The translations under genes and the position numbers were made by a program. Shown here piece by piece: positions 46,891 to 55,895 of a DNA stretch of 64,000 bases. This DNA is from Nakamurella flava (GTDB lineage: Bacteria > Actinomycetota > Actinomycetes > Mycobacteriales > Nakamurellaceae). Numbering within the stretch: the first letter of the stretch is position 1; each line of letters begins with the position of its first letter. The notes below the pieces were generated by a model. That model searched no databases and was not told the DNA's origin. It saw only the letters and a list, made by a program, of their open reading frames with translations. The stretch spans positions 1,612,001-1,676,000 of the forward strand of contig NZ_SZZH01000001.1 in assembly GCF_005298075.1 (NCBI RefSeq), given 5' to 3'.

Positions 46891-49152
46891 TCACCCGGTC
46901 AGGCTGGCCCGGAGGCGATCGAGCAGGTCGAGAGCAGCCTCGGCGATGACGGTGCCCGGCCCGAACACCGCGGCCGCACCAGCCTCCAGCAGCGCCGGGA
47001 CGTCGTCGGGTGGGATGACCCCGCCGACGACGATCATGATGTCCGGCCGGCCCTGCGCGGCGAGCTCGTCCCGCAAGGCCGGCACCAGGGTGAGGTGACC
47101 GGCGGCCATCGAGCTGACGCCGACGATGTGCACGTCGGCGTCGACGGCCTGCCGGGCGACCTCGGCCGGCGTCGAGAACAGCGGGCCGACGTCGACGTCG
47201 AACCCGAGGTCGGAGAACGCGGTGACGATGACCTTCTGCCCGCGGTCGTGCCCGTCCTGCCCCATCTTCGCCACCAGGATGCGGGGCCGGCGGCCCTGCT
47301 CGGCGGCGAAGTCCCCGGTGGCGGTCAGCGCCCGGTCGATCGGGGAATCGTCGGGCGTGCCGGCTGTGCTGCCTGATTCCGTCGCCACCCGGGCCTCCTC
47401 CGCTCGCGCCGCCGCCTCCGACCTGTACACCCCGGACACCGTCTGGATCGTCGCGGTGTAGCGACCGTAGGCCTTCTCCAGCGCCGCGGAGATCTCGCCC
47501 ACGGTCGCGTGGGCGCGGGCGGCGACGACCGACAGCGCCAGCAGGTTGCCCGCCTCGTCGAACGCTCCGGGGTAGGCCGCCCGGCCGGCCACCCTGGTCA
47601 ACGCCGCCAGGGCGGCGTCCACGGCCGACTGGTCCCGCTCGGCCCGCAGCTGCTCCAGCCGGGCCACCTGGGCGGCCCGGACGGAGGCGTTGTCGATGCG
47701 CAGGACGTCGATTGGCTGGTCCCCGCCGTCGGACCTGGGCACACGGTGGGCGTTGACCCCGACGACGGTCTGCGCGCCGGTGTCGATGCGGGCCTGGGTG
47801 CGGGCCGCCGCCTCCTCGATCCGCAGCTTCGGGATGCCCGCCTCGATGGCCCGGGCCATGCCGCCGGCCCGGGCGATCTCATCCAGGTGCACCTGGGCGC
47901 GGGCGGTCAGATCGGCGGTCAACCGCTCGACCGTCCACGACCCGCCCCAGGGGTCGATGACGTCGCCGACGCCCGCCTCCTGCTGCAACAGCAACTGGGT
48001 GTTCCGGGCGATCCGGGCGGAGTGGTCGGTGGGCAGCGCGATGGCCTCGTCGAGGGCGTTGGTGTGCAACGACTGGGTCCCACCGGCGGTCGCGGCCAGC
48101 GCCTCCAGACAGGTGCGGGCCACGTTGTTGAACGGGTCCTGCGCGGTCAGCGACCACCCGGAGGTCTGCGAATGGGCTCGCAGCACGGTCGATTTCGGAT
48201 TCCCGGGCCCCAGCTCGGACACCATGCGATGCCACAGGGCCCGGGCCGCCCGGAGTTTGGCGATCTCGGTGAGGACGTTCATGCCGATGGCCCAGAAGAA
48301 CGAGAGCCGGGGCGCGAAGGCGTCGACGCCCATCCCGGCCCGGATACCGGTCTGCAGGTACTCCAGACCGTCGGCGAGGGTGTAGGCGAGTTCCAGATCG
48401 GCGCTGGCCCCGGCTTCCTGCAGGTGGTAGCCGGAGATCGAGATGGAGTTGAACTTCGGCATCCGCGCCGCCGTGTACCGGAAGATGTCGGCGATGATCC
48501 GCAGCGATGGTTCCGGCGGGTAGATGTAGGTGTTGCGGACCATGAACTCCTTGAGGATGTCGTTCTGGATGGTCCCGGCCAGCTGCTCCGGCGCGACGCC
48601 CTGCTCCTCGGCCGCGACGATGTACAGGGCGAGCACGGGCAGCACCGCCCCGTTCATCGTCATCGACACGCTCATCCGGTCCAGGGGGATCTGGTCGAAG
48701 AGCTGGCGCATGTCCAGGATCGAGTCGATGGCCACCCCGGCCATGCCGACGTCCCCGGTGACCCGCGGGTGGTCGGAGTCGTAGCCGCGGTGGGTGGCCA
48801 GATCGAAAGCGACCGACAGGCCCTTCTGACCGGCGGCCAGGTTACGGCGGTAGAAGGCGTTCGACTCGGCGGCGGTGGAGAAACCCGCGTACTGCCGGAC
48901 GGTCCACGGCTGTGTCGCGTACATCGTCGGGTACGGGCCGCGCAGGAACGGCGGCCGGCCCGGGTAACTGGCCACGTCGGCCAGGCCGGCGACGTCATCC
49001 GCCGCGTACCGACGGGGAACGGCGATCCCCTCGGGCGACAGCCAGGCCGGACCGGCCGCGTCCGGGGGCGGGACGACCGGCGCCCCGTCGGCGCGCAGGG
49101 GCAGACCGGCGAAGGAGCCGGGCACGGCGGCCACAGCAGGGTGCGATGTCAC
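46891..49152 (-). CDS. mutB: Methylmalonyl-CoA mutase large subunit
   Basis: MutB (ScpA) converts (R)-methylmalonyl-CoA to succinyl-CoA with adenosylcobalamin. The 753-residue protein has the substrate TIM barrel ([50 protein letters not shown]) and a C-terminal B12-binding domain with [14 protein letters not shown], where the DxHxxG His is the cobalt ligand. All residues expected for an active enzyme appear present. The GTG at 49152 overlaps the small subunit stop. It is the last step of propionyl-CoA conversion to the TCA cycle and complements the carboxylase at 38419-42135. A G-protein chaperone (meaB) and an epimerase are not nearby. Confidence 0.96.
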   Translation of the reverse strand: MTSHPAVAAVPGSFAGLPLRADGAPVVPPPDAAGPAWLSPEGIAVPRRYAADDVAGLADVASYPGRPPFLRGPYPTMYATQPWTVRQYAGFSTAAESNAFYRRNLAAGQKGLSVAFDLATHRGYDSDHPRVTGDVGMAGVAIDSILDMRQLFDQIPLDRMSVSMTMNGAVLPVLALYIVAAEEQGVAPEQLAGTIQNDILKEFMVRNTYIYPPEPSLRIIADIFRYTAARMPKFNSISISGYHLQEAGASADLELAYTLADGLEYLQTGIRAGMGVDAFAPRLSFFWAIGMNVLTEIAKLRAARALWHRMVSELGPGNPKSTVLRAHSQTSGWSLTAQDPFNNVARTCLEALAATAGGTQSLHTNALDEAIALPTDHSARIARNTQLLLQQEAGVGDVIDPWGGSWTVERLTADLTARAQVHLDEIARAGGMARAIEAGIPKLRIEEAAARTQARIDTGAQTVVGVNAHRVPRSDGGDQPIDVLRIDNASVRAAQVARLEQLRAERDQSAVDAALAALTRVAGRAAYPGAFDEAGNLLALSVVAARAHATVGEISAALEKAYGRYTATIQTVSGVYRSEAAARAEEARVATESGSTAGTPDDSPIDRALTATGDFAAEQGRRPRILVAKMGQDGHDRGQKVIVTAFSDLGFDVDVGPLFSTPAEVARQAVDADVHIVGVSSMAAGHLTLVPALRDELAAQGRPDIMIVVGGVIPPDDVPALLEAGAAAVFGPGTVIAEAALDLLDRLRASLTG

Positions 49153-50597
49153 GAGGCGTCCTTTCCGGACGGGACGTCGGCCGGTTCCCAGGTCCGCGGG
49201 GGCGGCCACCCGGAGACGGGCGGCGGCCCCGGCGGCTCCGCGGTGGCCGGCGGGTGGACGGTGACGCCGATGAGGGGCTGCCGGCCGTCGGCGATGCGGC
49301 GGTCCCGTTCGTCCGCCGCCGCGGCCCAGCGCCGCCCCACCGCGCCCTCGGCCAGGGCCGCCCGGGCGCCGCCGGCCGCCTCGATGCGCCCGAACTCGGC
49401 CCAGGCGGCCTCGGCCAGGGTCTGCGTCAGTTCCTCCACCGCGAACGCGCCGGCCGCCGGGTCGACCGCCTGCCCGACGTGCGACTCGGCGATCAGCAGG
49501 TGCGAGATGTTGCGGGCCCAGCGCCGGGCCGCCGCACCGGATACCCGGGCGGCGTGGTCGTACGGCAGCACGGTGACGGCGTCGGCGCCGCCGGCCCCGG
49601 CGGCGAAGGCCGCGACGGTGGTGCGCAGCAGGTTGGTCTCCGGATCCCGCCGGGTCAACATCGGACGGGAGGTGACCGCGTGCAGACGCGCCGGGACGCC
49701 CGAGACCCCGCACAGCTGCAGCACCCGGTCCCACAGCACCCGCGCGGCCCGGAACTTGGCGACCGTCGGGTACAGCTGCACCGTCGCGGCCAACCGGAAC
49801 TCGATGCGCCGGGCGGCGGCGGCGACATCGGTGGACCCAGAGGTCATCTCGCGGAGCAGGGCGACCCCGACGGCGAGCATCCAGCCCAGTTCACCGGCCT
49901 CGCCCGCCCCCGCGTCGTGGGCGGCGGTGCCGTCGGCCGCGATCGACCCGACCCCCAGCGTGTCGGCCGCTTCGGTCAAGGCGCGGACGGCGGCCGCGCA
50001 CTCCCCCGCGGCCGGCACCGCACCCCCGGATCGCACCGCCGCGGCGAACGGGTCCACCCCGACGACCGTGTCCGGGTGCAGCCGCACCCCCGACCCGACC
50101 GCCTCGACGAGGACCCGCGCGGCCGCGATGCTGTCGTCGGCGTCGACGGCCAGACACCGGCCGTCCAGGGGCATCCCGGCCAGACACCCGGCCAGGACAT
50201 CCAGGGACTCGTCGGGCGGCAACCGCAGCCACAGCGAGGTGGATCCGCCGGCCGACTCGCGACGGGCCTGGTCGGCCGGCGCGTCCGTGCTGCCTGTGCC
50301 GTCCGTGACGAGGATGAGGGACCGCACATCCCAGCCGACCCGCTCCGTCACGGGTATCGGGCTCGATCCGACGGGCTCGCAGGTCGCCGGGGTGCCCAGC
50401 ACGGGCACGGGCAGACCCTCGACCGTCGTGCGGGTCAGGCTCCGCCGCACGGTCGCCGGCGTGGCGTCCGGGTGGTTCCGCCGCAGGACCCCGGCCGCCA
50501 GCTCGCGCCAGGCCGACTCCTCGGCGACCAGGGCAGCGCCGTCGGCGTCGAGCCGGGCAGTACCGTCCGCGCCCAGTCGGGCGGTGTCGATGGCCAC
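49149..50597 (-). CDS. mutA: Methylmalonyl-CoA mutase small subunit, lacking the C-terminal domain
   Basis: MutA is the non-catalytic partner of MutB. It has the TIM-barrel-like domain ([21 protein letters not shown] at the start, [21 protein letters not shown], then [17 protein letters not shown]), but the protein stops at residue 482, right after the barrel (LPLIGVTV-like [15 protein letters not shown]), in a Pro-rich tail. Usual small subunits are about 600-640 residues and continue with a degenerate B12-fold domain; that domain is missing here. No frameshift is visible, and the stop overlaps the mutB start. GTG 50597 lies one base after the tetR stop, with GAGGAGAT inside the end of tetR serving as ribosome binding site. 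Confidence 0.9.
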   Translation of the reverse strand: MAIDTARLGADGTARLDADGAALVAEESAWRELAAGVLRRNHPDATPATVRRSLTRTTVEGLPVPVLGTPATCEPVGSSPIPVTERVGWDVRSLILVTDGTGSTDAPADQARRESAGGSTSLWLRLPPDESLDVLAGCLAGMPLDGRCLAVDADDSIAAARVLVEAVGSGVRLHPDTVVGVDPFAAAVRSGGAVPAAGECAAAVRALTEAADTLGVGSIAADGTAAHDAGAGEAGELGWMLAVGVALLREMTSGSTDVAAAARRIEFRLAATVQLYPTVAKFRAARVLWDRVLQLCGVSGVPARLHAVTSRPMLTRRDPETNLLRTTVAAFAAGAGGADAVTVLPYDHAARVSGAAARRWARNISHLLIAESHVGQAVDPAAGAFAVEELTQTLAEAAWAEFGRIEAAGGARAALAEGAVGRRWAAAADERDRRIADGRQPLIGVTVHPPATAEPPGPPPVSGWPPPRTWEPADVPSGKDAS

Positions 50598-50598
50598 G

Positions 50599-51360
50599 TC
50601 AGATCTCCTCGAGAGTGCGCCGCAGCGCGGGCAGCACCACGTCCACCGGATGGGCGGACGACAACACGACGACCGTGGTGGACCCGTCGACGGACGGGAC
50701 GGTCGACGACCGGACCGGCTGCGTGACGTCGGTGGACCCGGCGAAAAGGTCGACGACCGCCCGCAGGGCCCGGTCGACCTCCTCCAGCGGCGCGGTCGCC
50801 TCCGACCGCAACCAGCGACGCAACACATGGTTGTGAGCGGCGACGACGGCCGCGGCCATCAGCTCGGCCCGCAGCGCCGCGCCCGGTTCGTCACCCATCC
50901 ACTCCGCGATGAACTCCCGGAACAGCCGCTGGTACTGGGCCTGGCTGGCGAACTCCCGGTCCCGCAGGGCCGTCACCCGGCTGGTCAACCGGTAGCGCAG
51001 ACGGGCCCGTTCCCCCTCGGCCAGGTAGTGGCGCAGGACCAGCCGGACGGCGTCCGACACGGCGACGAGAGCGGTGTCCCCGGTGGAGGTGTCGAGCCGG
51101 CTGCGGATGGCGGCGAGCAGTTCGTCGTGCGCGGGGAAGATCACGTCCTCCTTCGACCGGTAGTTCCGGAAGAAGGTGGACCGGCTGACGCCGGCCCGTT
51201 CGGCGATCTCCTCCACCGTCGTCTGCTCGTAGCCACGCTCGGCGAACAGGGCGAGCGCGGCGTCGACCAGCCGGTCGGTGGCGGCGGGCGGGGGCTCGGG
51301 ATCGCCAGGACGCGACACGGGACCTCCCACGGCGGATCGGGAACGCGGCGCCATCGCCAC
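50599..51360 (-). CDS. TetR-family regulator of the mutase operon
   Basis: A 253-residue TetR-type repressor. The N-terminal HTH (TTVEEIAERAGVSRSTFFRNYRSKEDVIF, shown here in parts: TTVEEIAERAGVSRST then FFRNYRSKEDVIF) follows about 35 disordered residues; the C-terminal ligand domain is helical. It is the first gene of tetR-mutA-mutB, read from a strong promoter whose -10 lies about 7 bp before the likely start, so the mRNA is almost leaderless. GTG 51360 is used; ATG 51354 is an alternative. The promoter contains a dyad that is repeated upstream of the propionyl-CoA carboxylase operon. A propionyl-CoA or methylmalonyl-CoA ligand is inferred from these targets. Confidence 0.9.
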   Translation of the reverse strand: MAMAPRSRSAVGGPVSRPGDPEPPPAATDRLVDAALALFAERGYEQTTVEEIAERAGVSRSTFFRNYRSKEDVIFPAHDELLAAIRSRLDTSTGDTALVAVSDAVRLVLRHYLAEGERARLRYRLTSRVTALRDREFASQAQYQRLFREFIAEWMGDEPGAALRAELMAAAVVAAHNHVLRRWLRSEATAPLEEVDRALRAVVDLFAGSTDVTQPVRSSTVPSVDGSTTVVVLSSAHPVDVVLPALRRTLEEI

Positions 51361-51370
51361 ATCTGAAACG

Positions 51371-51400
51371 CAGTATCGCTCTCACGGTACTGAGTGTCAA
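51371..51400 (-). promoter_or_regulatory. tetR-mutA-mutB promoter with overlapping operator
   Basis: On the minus strand TTGACA (complement of 51395-51400) is followed after exactly 17 bp by GATACT (complement of 51372-51377), the best sigma-70-type promoter in the window. The inverted repeat CAGTATC-N8-GGTACTG (51371-51392, 6 of 7 pairs matching) fills the spacer and the -10, a classic place for autorepression by the downstream TetR protein. The start of transcription would be near 51365. Confidence 0.75.
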
Positions 51401-51421
51401 AGGTGCGGGGTCGCTGGGCCG

Positions 51422-52579
51422 TCAGTAGGACCGGGGCAGACCGAGGGTGTGCTGGGCGATGTGGTTGAGGACCATCTCGCTGTTCACCGGGGCGATGCGC
51501 AGCAACCGGGCCATCCCCCAGAGCGGGATCAACCCGAAGTCGGCCGACAAGCCGTTGCCCCCGTGGGCCTGGATCGCCGCGTCGATCGCCTGCCCCGCGG
51601 CCTCGGCCGCCGCGTACTTGGCCATGTTGGCGGCCTCCCCGGCCGGCTCGGACCGGTCGTGCAGCCAGGCTGCCTTGGCCGTCATCAGACCGGCGAGGTC
51701 GACTGCGATGCGGGCCCGGGCCAGCGGATGCGACACCGCCTGATGGGTGCCCAGGGCGCTGCGCCACACCGACCGGTCCCGCACGTACCGCGCCGCCGCG
51801 TCCACCGCGTACCGGCCGATCCCGACGGCCAGCGCAGCCGCGATGACGCGTTCCGGATTCAGGCCGTCGAACAGTGGACGCCAGCCACCGCCGACCGGGC
51901 CGATGGCCGCCGCCGCGTCGACCGCGACGTCGTCGAAATGCACGGTGAACTGACGATCCGGCAGATGGGCGTCCATCTCGATGGGCGTCCAGCTCAGCCC
52001 GGGCGCATCGGTCGGGACGAGGAACAGCGACAGGTCGGCCCGGTCGGACGTCTGGTCCGTCCCCGTCCGGCACACGGTCAGCACGGCGGCGGCCTGGTCG
52101 ATACCGGAGATGTAGTACTTGCCGCCCGAGATGCGGAACGTGCCGTCGGCCGCCTGGGTCGCGGTGGTCCGCAACCGGTGGGTGTTGCTGCCCGCGTCGG
52201 GTTCGGTCACCGCGAAGGCCAGCAGCGTGCTGCCGTCGGCCAGACCCGGCAGCCAGGCCCCGCGCTGCTCCGGTGTGCCGTGACGACGGAGCACCTCCAC
52301 CCCGATCGCACTACTGACCAGCATCAGCAGCAGGGGGCATCCTGCCGCTGCCACCTCCTCGGCCACCACGGCGAGCTCACTGAGCCCGGCGCCACCGCCC
52401 CCGTACTCCTCCGGCACATTGACGCCCAGGAACCCGGCCTCGCCGAGTTCCCGCCACAGGGCCGTGAGCGCCTCGCCGCTGCGCCCGTGGGCGGCGTACG
52501 CCGAGATCCCGTACCGGGCGGCGATACCGCGGACCGCCGCCCGCAGTTCGACGTACTCCTCCGGTTCGCTGAAGTCCAT
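51422..52579 (-). CDS. Acyl-CoA dehydrogenase family protein
   Basis: A 385-residue FAD flavoprotein of the acyl-CoA dehydrogenase family. The three regions are visible: N-terminal helical (WRELGEAGFLGVNVPEEYGG), middle beta (LLAFAVTEPDAGSNTHRL and GGKYYISGIDQA), and C-terminal helical (IQAHGGNGLSADFGLIPLW). The C-terminal IYEGT motif with the catalytic Glu of medium-chain enzymes is replaced by RIAPVNSEMVLNHIA, so the base, if present, must be elsewhere or the reaction differs. It ends 22 bp before the tetR promoter on the same strand and might act on acyl-CoAs feeding propionyl-CoA, which is inference. Confidence 0.85.
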   Translation of the reverse strand: MDFSEPEEYVELRAAVRGIAARYGISAYAAHGRSGEALTALWRELGEAGFLGVNVPEEYGGGGAGLSELAVVAEEVAAAGCPLLLMLVSSAIGVEVLRRHGTPEQRGAWLPGLADGSTLLAFAVTEPDAGSNTHRLRTTATQAADGTFRISGGKYYISGIDQAAAVLTVCRTGTDQTSDRADLSLFLVPTDAPGLSWTPIEMDAHLPDRQFTVHFDDVAVDAAAAIGPVGGGWRPLFDGLNPERVIAAALAVGIGRYAVDAAARYVRDRSVWRSALGTHQAVSHPLARARIAVDLAGLMTAKAAWLHDRSEPAGEAANMAKYAAAEAAGQAIDAAIQAHGGNGLSADFGLIPLWGMARLLRIAPVNSEMVLNHIAQHTLGLPRSY

Positions 52580-52595
52580 CGCCCCAGCATGCGAC

Positions 52596-52636
52596 GAAGG
52601 CCCGGTTCCCGCACCAGCTCGCGGGATCGGGCCTTC
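52596..52636 (-). terminator. Long hairpin terminator
   Basis: GAAGGCCCG (52596-52604) and CGGGCCTTC (52628-52636) form a perfect 9-bp stem that encloses a second stem CCCGC/GCGGG (52608-52612, 52621-52625). It lies downstream of the 65-residue gene at 52667-52864 and before the acyl-CoA dehydrogenase start, so it likely separates the two. Confidence 0.65.
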
Positions 52637-52666
52637 ATGGAACGGCGCGGAACGTCGCGCCGGAAA

Positions 52667-52864
52667 TCAGGCGGCAGCCAGGGCCATCGGGCCGTAGACC
52701 GCGCTGTGGTCGTTGAAAAGGCTGACTTCGGCGACACCGGTGTCCAGCAATTCCGCGAAGGAATCGGTGAGCCATTCCTCGGCCGCCTCCTGCGAATCGA
52801 AGGCGATCGCGGGCCCGTCGGTCACGACGCCCGCCTCGTCGGCGTACCTCCACTGGTAGACCAT
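52667..52864 (-). CDS. Small acidic conserved-looking protein of unknown function
   Basis: A 65-residue cytoplasmic protein starting MVYQWRYADEAG with no signal or membrane segment. It has ordered-looking sequence (AFDSQEAAEEWLTDSFAELLDTGVAEVSL) with good helix and strand alternation, a GAGGGG ribosome binding site in front of the ATG, and a strong hairpin after it. I cannot name the family. Its pattern suggests a small alpha/beta domain. It is flanked by long non-coding stretches and is likely its own transcription unit. Confidence 0.7.
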   Translation of the reverse strand: MVYQWRYADEAGVVTDGPAIAFDSQEAAEEWLTDSFAELLDTGVAEVSLFNDHSAVYGPMALAAA

Positions 52865-53278
52865 GGTTTTCCCCTCTCGCTCGGCGTCTCCGACCCACGG
52901 CCCGGAATTCCGGGTCCGACGTGTAGCGAAAACGACACCTGCACCCCGGCGGGGTGTCCGTGCGTGTGACCGAGTGTAATTCCAGGGCCCCGACCAGGAC
53001 GAGGGGGCGCCATTGATTCACAAGGGTTTGTCGTGCACCGCACCGTCCGTGCCGATGCAGCACCTCGAACGGGTCGGCCCGTCAGCAGATCCGGGGTCAC
53101 CCGGACCGGGCACACCGCGGGTGCCGTCGCCCGTTCGATGACCGGGACCGGGTGTCCGCCGGCGACCGGCCCGGGACCGGACGGGATACTGCGAAGCACG
53201 CGGCGTCACGGCCCCCGGGGAACGTCCCGGGAACCCGACCCGCCGTCGACGCACGACGACCGCTCTGGAAAGGCCCCG
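52865..53278. other. Long intergenic region upstream of the CobT-like gene
   Basis: This 414-bp gap contains the 14-bp perfect palindrome CCCGGAATTCCGGG (52901-52914) about 40 bp before the 65-residue gene, a CACCCC/GGGGTG hairpin (52942-52956), and a locally AT-richer patch around 52970-53030. GATACT at 53185-53190 could be a -10 for the CobT-like gene with a weak -35. I see no cobalamin riboswitch B12 box and no supported coding region, although one frame is open from 53033 into the CobT-like gene. Confidence 0.4.
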
Positions 53279-54400
53279 ATGCCCCCGGTGGATCTGCCTC
53301 CCGTCCCCGCCCCGGACGAAGCCGCCCTGGCGGCGTCGCGGGAGCATCGGTCTCACCTGCCGTCCGGCGCGCTCGGTCGCTGGGCCGAGGTGCTGGACCA
53401 GCTGGCCGCCGTCCGCGGCCGCGGAGAAGCCACCCGTCGCCCCAGGCTGGTCGTCCTCGCCGCCGAACACGGGGTGGCCGAACTCGGGGTGTCCGCCTAC
53501 GAGCCGTCGGCGACCGCCTCTCGCGCCGCCGCCGCGCGGGCCGGCACCGGACCGGTCGCCGCCGTCGCCCGGGCGGCCGGGGTCGGCGTCGTGGTCGGCG
53601 ATCTCGGCGTCCTGTCGGCCACGGATCCGGACGCGCCGGAGGCCGAGGACCACGAGGAGACGGACGGGCTGCGGGTGGGCCCCAGCGACCCCATCGACGC
53701 CGCGGACGCGCTCGGCGAGGACGAGGTCACCGCTGCCATCGCCCGGGGACGGGCCCTGGCCGACCGCGAGATCGACTCCGGGGCCGACTTTCTCGTCGGC
53801 GCCACCTGTGGCGTGGGAGTCAGCACGCCGAGCGCGGTCCTGCTGGCCGCAGTCACCGGGATGGAACCCGTCGACGCCACCGGGCGGGGTTCCGGCATCG
53901 ACGACGCCGCCTGGATCACCAAGGCGGGCGTCGTCCGGGACGCCCTGTTCCGGGTCCGCCGGGCGGCCACCAACGCGGACGTGCCGACGCTGCTGCGGGT
54001 GGCGGGCGGAGCCGATCTGGCCGCGCTCACCGGGCTCATCGCCCAGGCCGCCGTCCGGCGTACCCCGGTGGCGATCCACGACCTGCCGTCGGCGGTGGCC
54101 GCGGTGCTCGCCCACCGGCTGGCCCCCGGCGCCGACACGGCCATGATCGCCCTCACCGCCGGGTCCGACCGCGGCACCCGCCGCGCCCTGAAACTCCTCG
54201 GCCTGCGTCCACTGACGGACTGGGCGACCGCCGGGGACAGCGGACTCGGCGCCCTGCTCGTCCTGCCGACGCTCTGGGCCGCCGAGACGGCCGCCTACGG
54301 GCGGTCCGATGGGGACGATCCGGGGAGCGGTTCCGCGCTCGAGAACGACAGCGCCCGTTCGGCCCACGCGGTCACCGCCTGGGACGCCGAACTGCTCTGA
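53279..54400 (+). CDS. Divergent CobT-like nicotinate-nucleotide:dimethylbenzimidazole phosphoribosyltransferase
   Basis: CobT activates the lower-ligand base for cobalamin assembly. The 373-residue protein has family landmarks VLAAEHGVAELGVSAYEP, GATCGVGVSTPSAV (usually GMGIGNTTPSA), ATGRGSGIDDAAWITKAG and AVAAVLAHRLAPGA. Two catalytic-region motifs differ: HRSxExGH reads LTAGSDRGTR, and GEGTGAALALP, with the base Glu, reads GDSGLGALLVLP. Substrate or activity may therefore differ from classical CobT. ATG 53279 follows GGAAAGG. Its location near the B12-dependent mutase is suggestive but it is transcribed away from it. Confidence 0.8.
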   Translation: MPPVDLPPVPAPDEAALAASREHRSHLPSGALGRWAEVLDQLAAVRGRGEATRRPRLVVLAAEHGVAELGVSAYEPSATASRAAAARAGTGPVAAVARAAGVGVVVGDLGVLSATDPDAPEAEDHEETDGLRVGPSDPIDAADALGEDEVTAAIARGRALADREIDSGADFLVGATCGVGVSTPSAVLLAAVTGMEPVDATGRGSGIDDAAWITKAGVVRDALFRVRRAATNADVPTLLRVAGGADLAALTGLIAQAAVRRTPVAIHDLPSAVAAVLAHRLAPGADTAMIALTAGSDRGTRRALKLLGLRPLTDWATAGDSGLGALLVLPTLWAAETAAYGRSDGDDPGSGSALENDSARSAHAVTAWDAELL

Positions 54401-54518
54401 CCCGGCCCGCACGGACGGGCGAGTCCCGCCGCGTCCGACGGCCCCCGGACACCCCCGCTCTCTAGGGTGGGGCCGTCCGGCGATCGACGGACGGACCGGC
54501 CGGCACCCAGGGGGCGCA

Positions 54519-55895
54519 GTGACGACGTCGGGCACCTCGGCCGCGCAGCCGGCGGGAATGGACGTCCGGGCCGTCCTGCGGTCCCGGAAGTACCTGGTCG
54601 GCGTTTTGCTCGCCGCCCTGATCGGGATACCGGTCTCCGCCCTCGCCTACGCCTTCCTGGCCCTGGTGACCCTGCTGCAACGGCTGATCCTGACCGATCT
54701 GCCGACCTCGCTGTTCGGGTCCACCCCGGCCTGGTGGCCCATCCCCTGGCTGGTGCTCGGCGGCGTCCTCACCGGGCTGACGATCCGCGCGCTCCCTGGT
54801 AACGGCGGCCACTCACCCGCCCTGGGCTTCCAGTCCGGTGGCGCGCCCACCCCCCGCGAACTGCCGGCCGTGGTGCTCGCCGCTCTGGCCTCGCTGAGCC
54901 TCGGCGCCGTCCTCGGCCCGGAGGCCCCGCTCATCGCCCTCGGCGGCGGTCTCGGTCTGCTGACCGTCCGGCTCGTGGCCCGCCGCGGCCGGAACGTGAC
55001 CGCGGAGGCCGGCGCGATGGTCGCGGCCGCCGGCACCTTCGCGGCCGTCAGCACCCTGCTCGGCTCCCCGCTGATCGGGGCCTTCCTCATCCTGGAAGCC
55101 GCCCCCGTCGGCGGCGCCGCGCTCGTCCTGGCCACCCTCCCGGGCCTGCTGGCCGCCGGGATCGGCAACCTGCTGTTCGTGGGCCTCGGCTCGTGGACCG
55201 GGCTCGGGCCGCTCAGCCTGAGCCTTCCGGCGTTGCCCGATCCCGGATCGCCGACCCTGGCCATGCTCGCCTGGGGTGCCGCCTTCGGCGTCGTCGCCGC
55301 CCTGCTGGCGTTCGTGATCCGCCGGGGGGCACTCGCCCTGCGTCCGATCGTCCACCGGTCCCGGGTGCTGGTCACCGGGCTGCTCGGACTGGGTATCGGG
55401 CTGTGCGCGCTGGTCTTCGCCCTCGTCTCCGGGGACACCCCGGTGGAGATCCTGTTCTCCGGTCAGGAGGCGCTACCCGGTCTCATCGCGCACCTCGACG
55501 AGATCACCGTCGGGACCGGCCTGCTCCTCATCGCGACCAAGGGCGTCGCATACCTGTTGTCGCTCAGCGCCTTTCGAGGTGGGCCGATCTTCCCGGCCAT
55601 GTACCTCGGTGCCGTGCTGGGGATGATGGCGACGGCTCTGCCCGGTGTCCCGGCGGCCGCCGGCATCGCCATGGGCATCGGGGCCATGTGCGCGGCCATG
55701 CTCGGCCTGCCGCTGACCTCGACCCTGCTGGCCACCCTGCTGCTCGGCCGGCAAGGGCTCGAGGTCATGCCGGCGGTGATCGTCGCCGTGGTGATCGCCT
55801 ACCTCGTCACGGCGCGTCTGCCGGCGCCGGGCCGTCCGGACCCGACGGCCGTTCCTGGGAGCGACGGGCCCGCCCCCGCTGCACCGCCCCGGTGA
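54519..55895 (+). CDS. ClC-family chloride channel or transporter
   Basis: An integral membrane protein of 458 residues with the ClC hallmarks: LGPEAPLIALGGG, which holds the gating Glu of the GxEGP-type motif, LGSPLIGAFLILEA, and AFRGGPIFPAMYLGA matching GxFxP. The first selectivity motif (GSGIP in most) is replaced by GNGGHSP. About 10-12 hydrophobic segments are visible. ClC proteins move chloride or exchange Cl- for H+; the mode is not decidable here. The GTG at 54519 follows a G-rich site. The last 89 bp overlap the 3' end of the convergent K+ channel gene. Confidence 0.88.
   Translation: MTTSGTSAAQPAGMDVRAVLRSRKYLVGVLLAALIGIPVSALAYAFLALVTLLQRLILTDLPTSLFGSTPAWWPIPWLVLGGVLTGLTIRALPGNGGHSPALGFQSGGAPTPRELPAVVLAALASLSLGAVLGPEAPLIALGGGLGLLTVRLVARRGRNVTAEAGAMVAAAGTFAAVSTLLGSPLIGAFLILEAAPVGGAALVLATLPGLLAAGIGNLLFVGLGSWTGLGPLSLSLPALPDPGSPTLAMLAWGAAFGVVAALLAFVIRRGALALRPIVHRSRVLVTGLLGLGIGLCALVFALVSGDTPVEILFSGQEALPGLIAHLDEITVGTGLLLIATKGVAYLLSLSAFRGGPIFPAMYLGAVLGMMATALPGVPAAAGIAMGIGAMCAAMLGLPLTSTLLATLLLGRQGLEVMPAVIVAVVIAYLVTARLPAPGRPDPTAVPGSDGPAPAAPPR

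Noticed and set aside
53185-53190. GATACT upstream of the CobT-like gene as another copy of the TetR operator.
   Set aside because: The position 8 bp away reads CCGGGA rather than AGTACC, so the dyad is not there; it may only be a -10.
52865-53278. A cobalamin riboswitch upstream of the CobT-like gene.
   Set aside because: I looked for the B12-box-like conserved sequence and did not see it; the hairpins present do not match that RNA.
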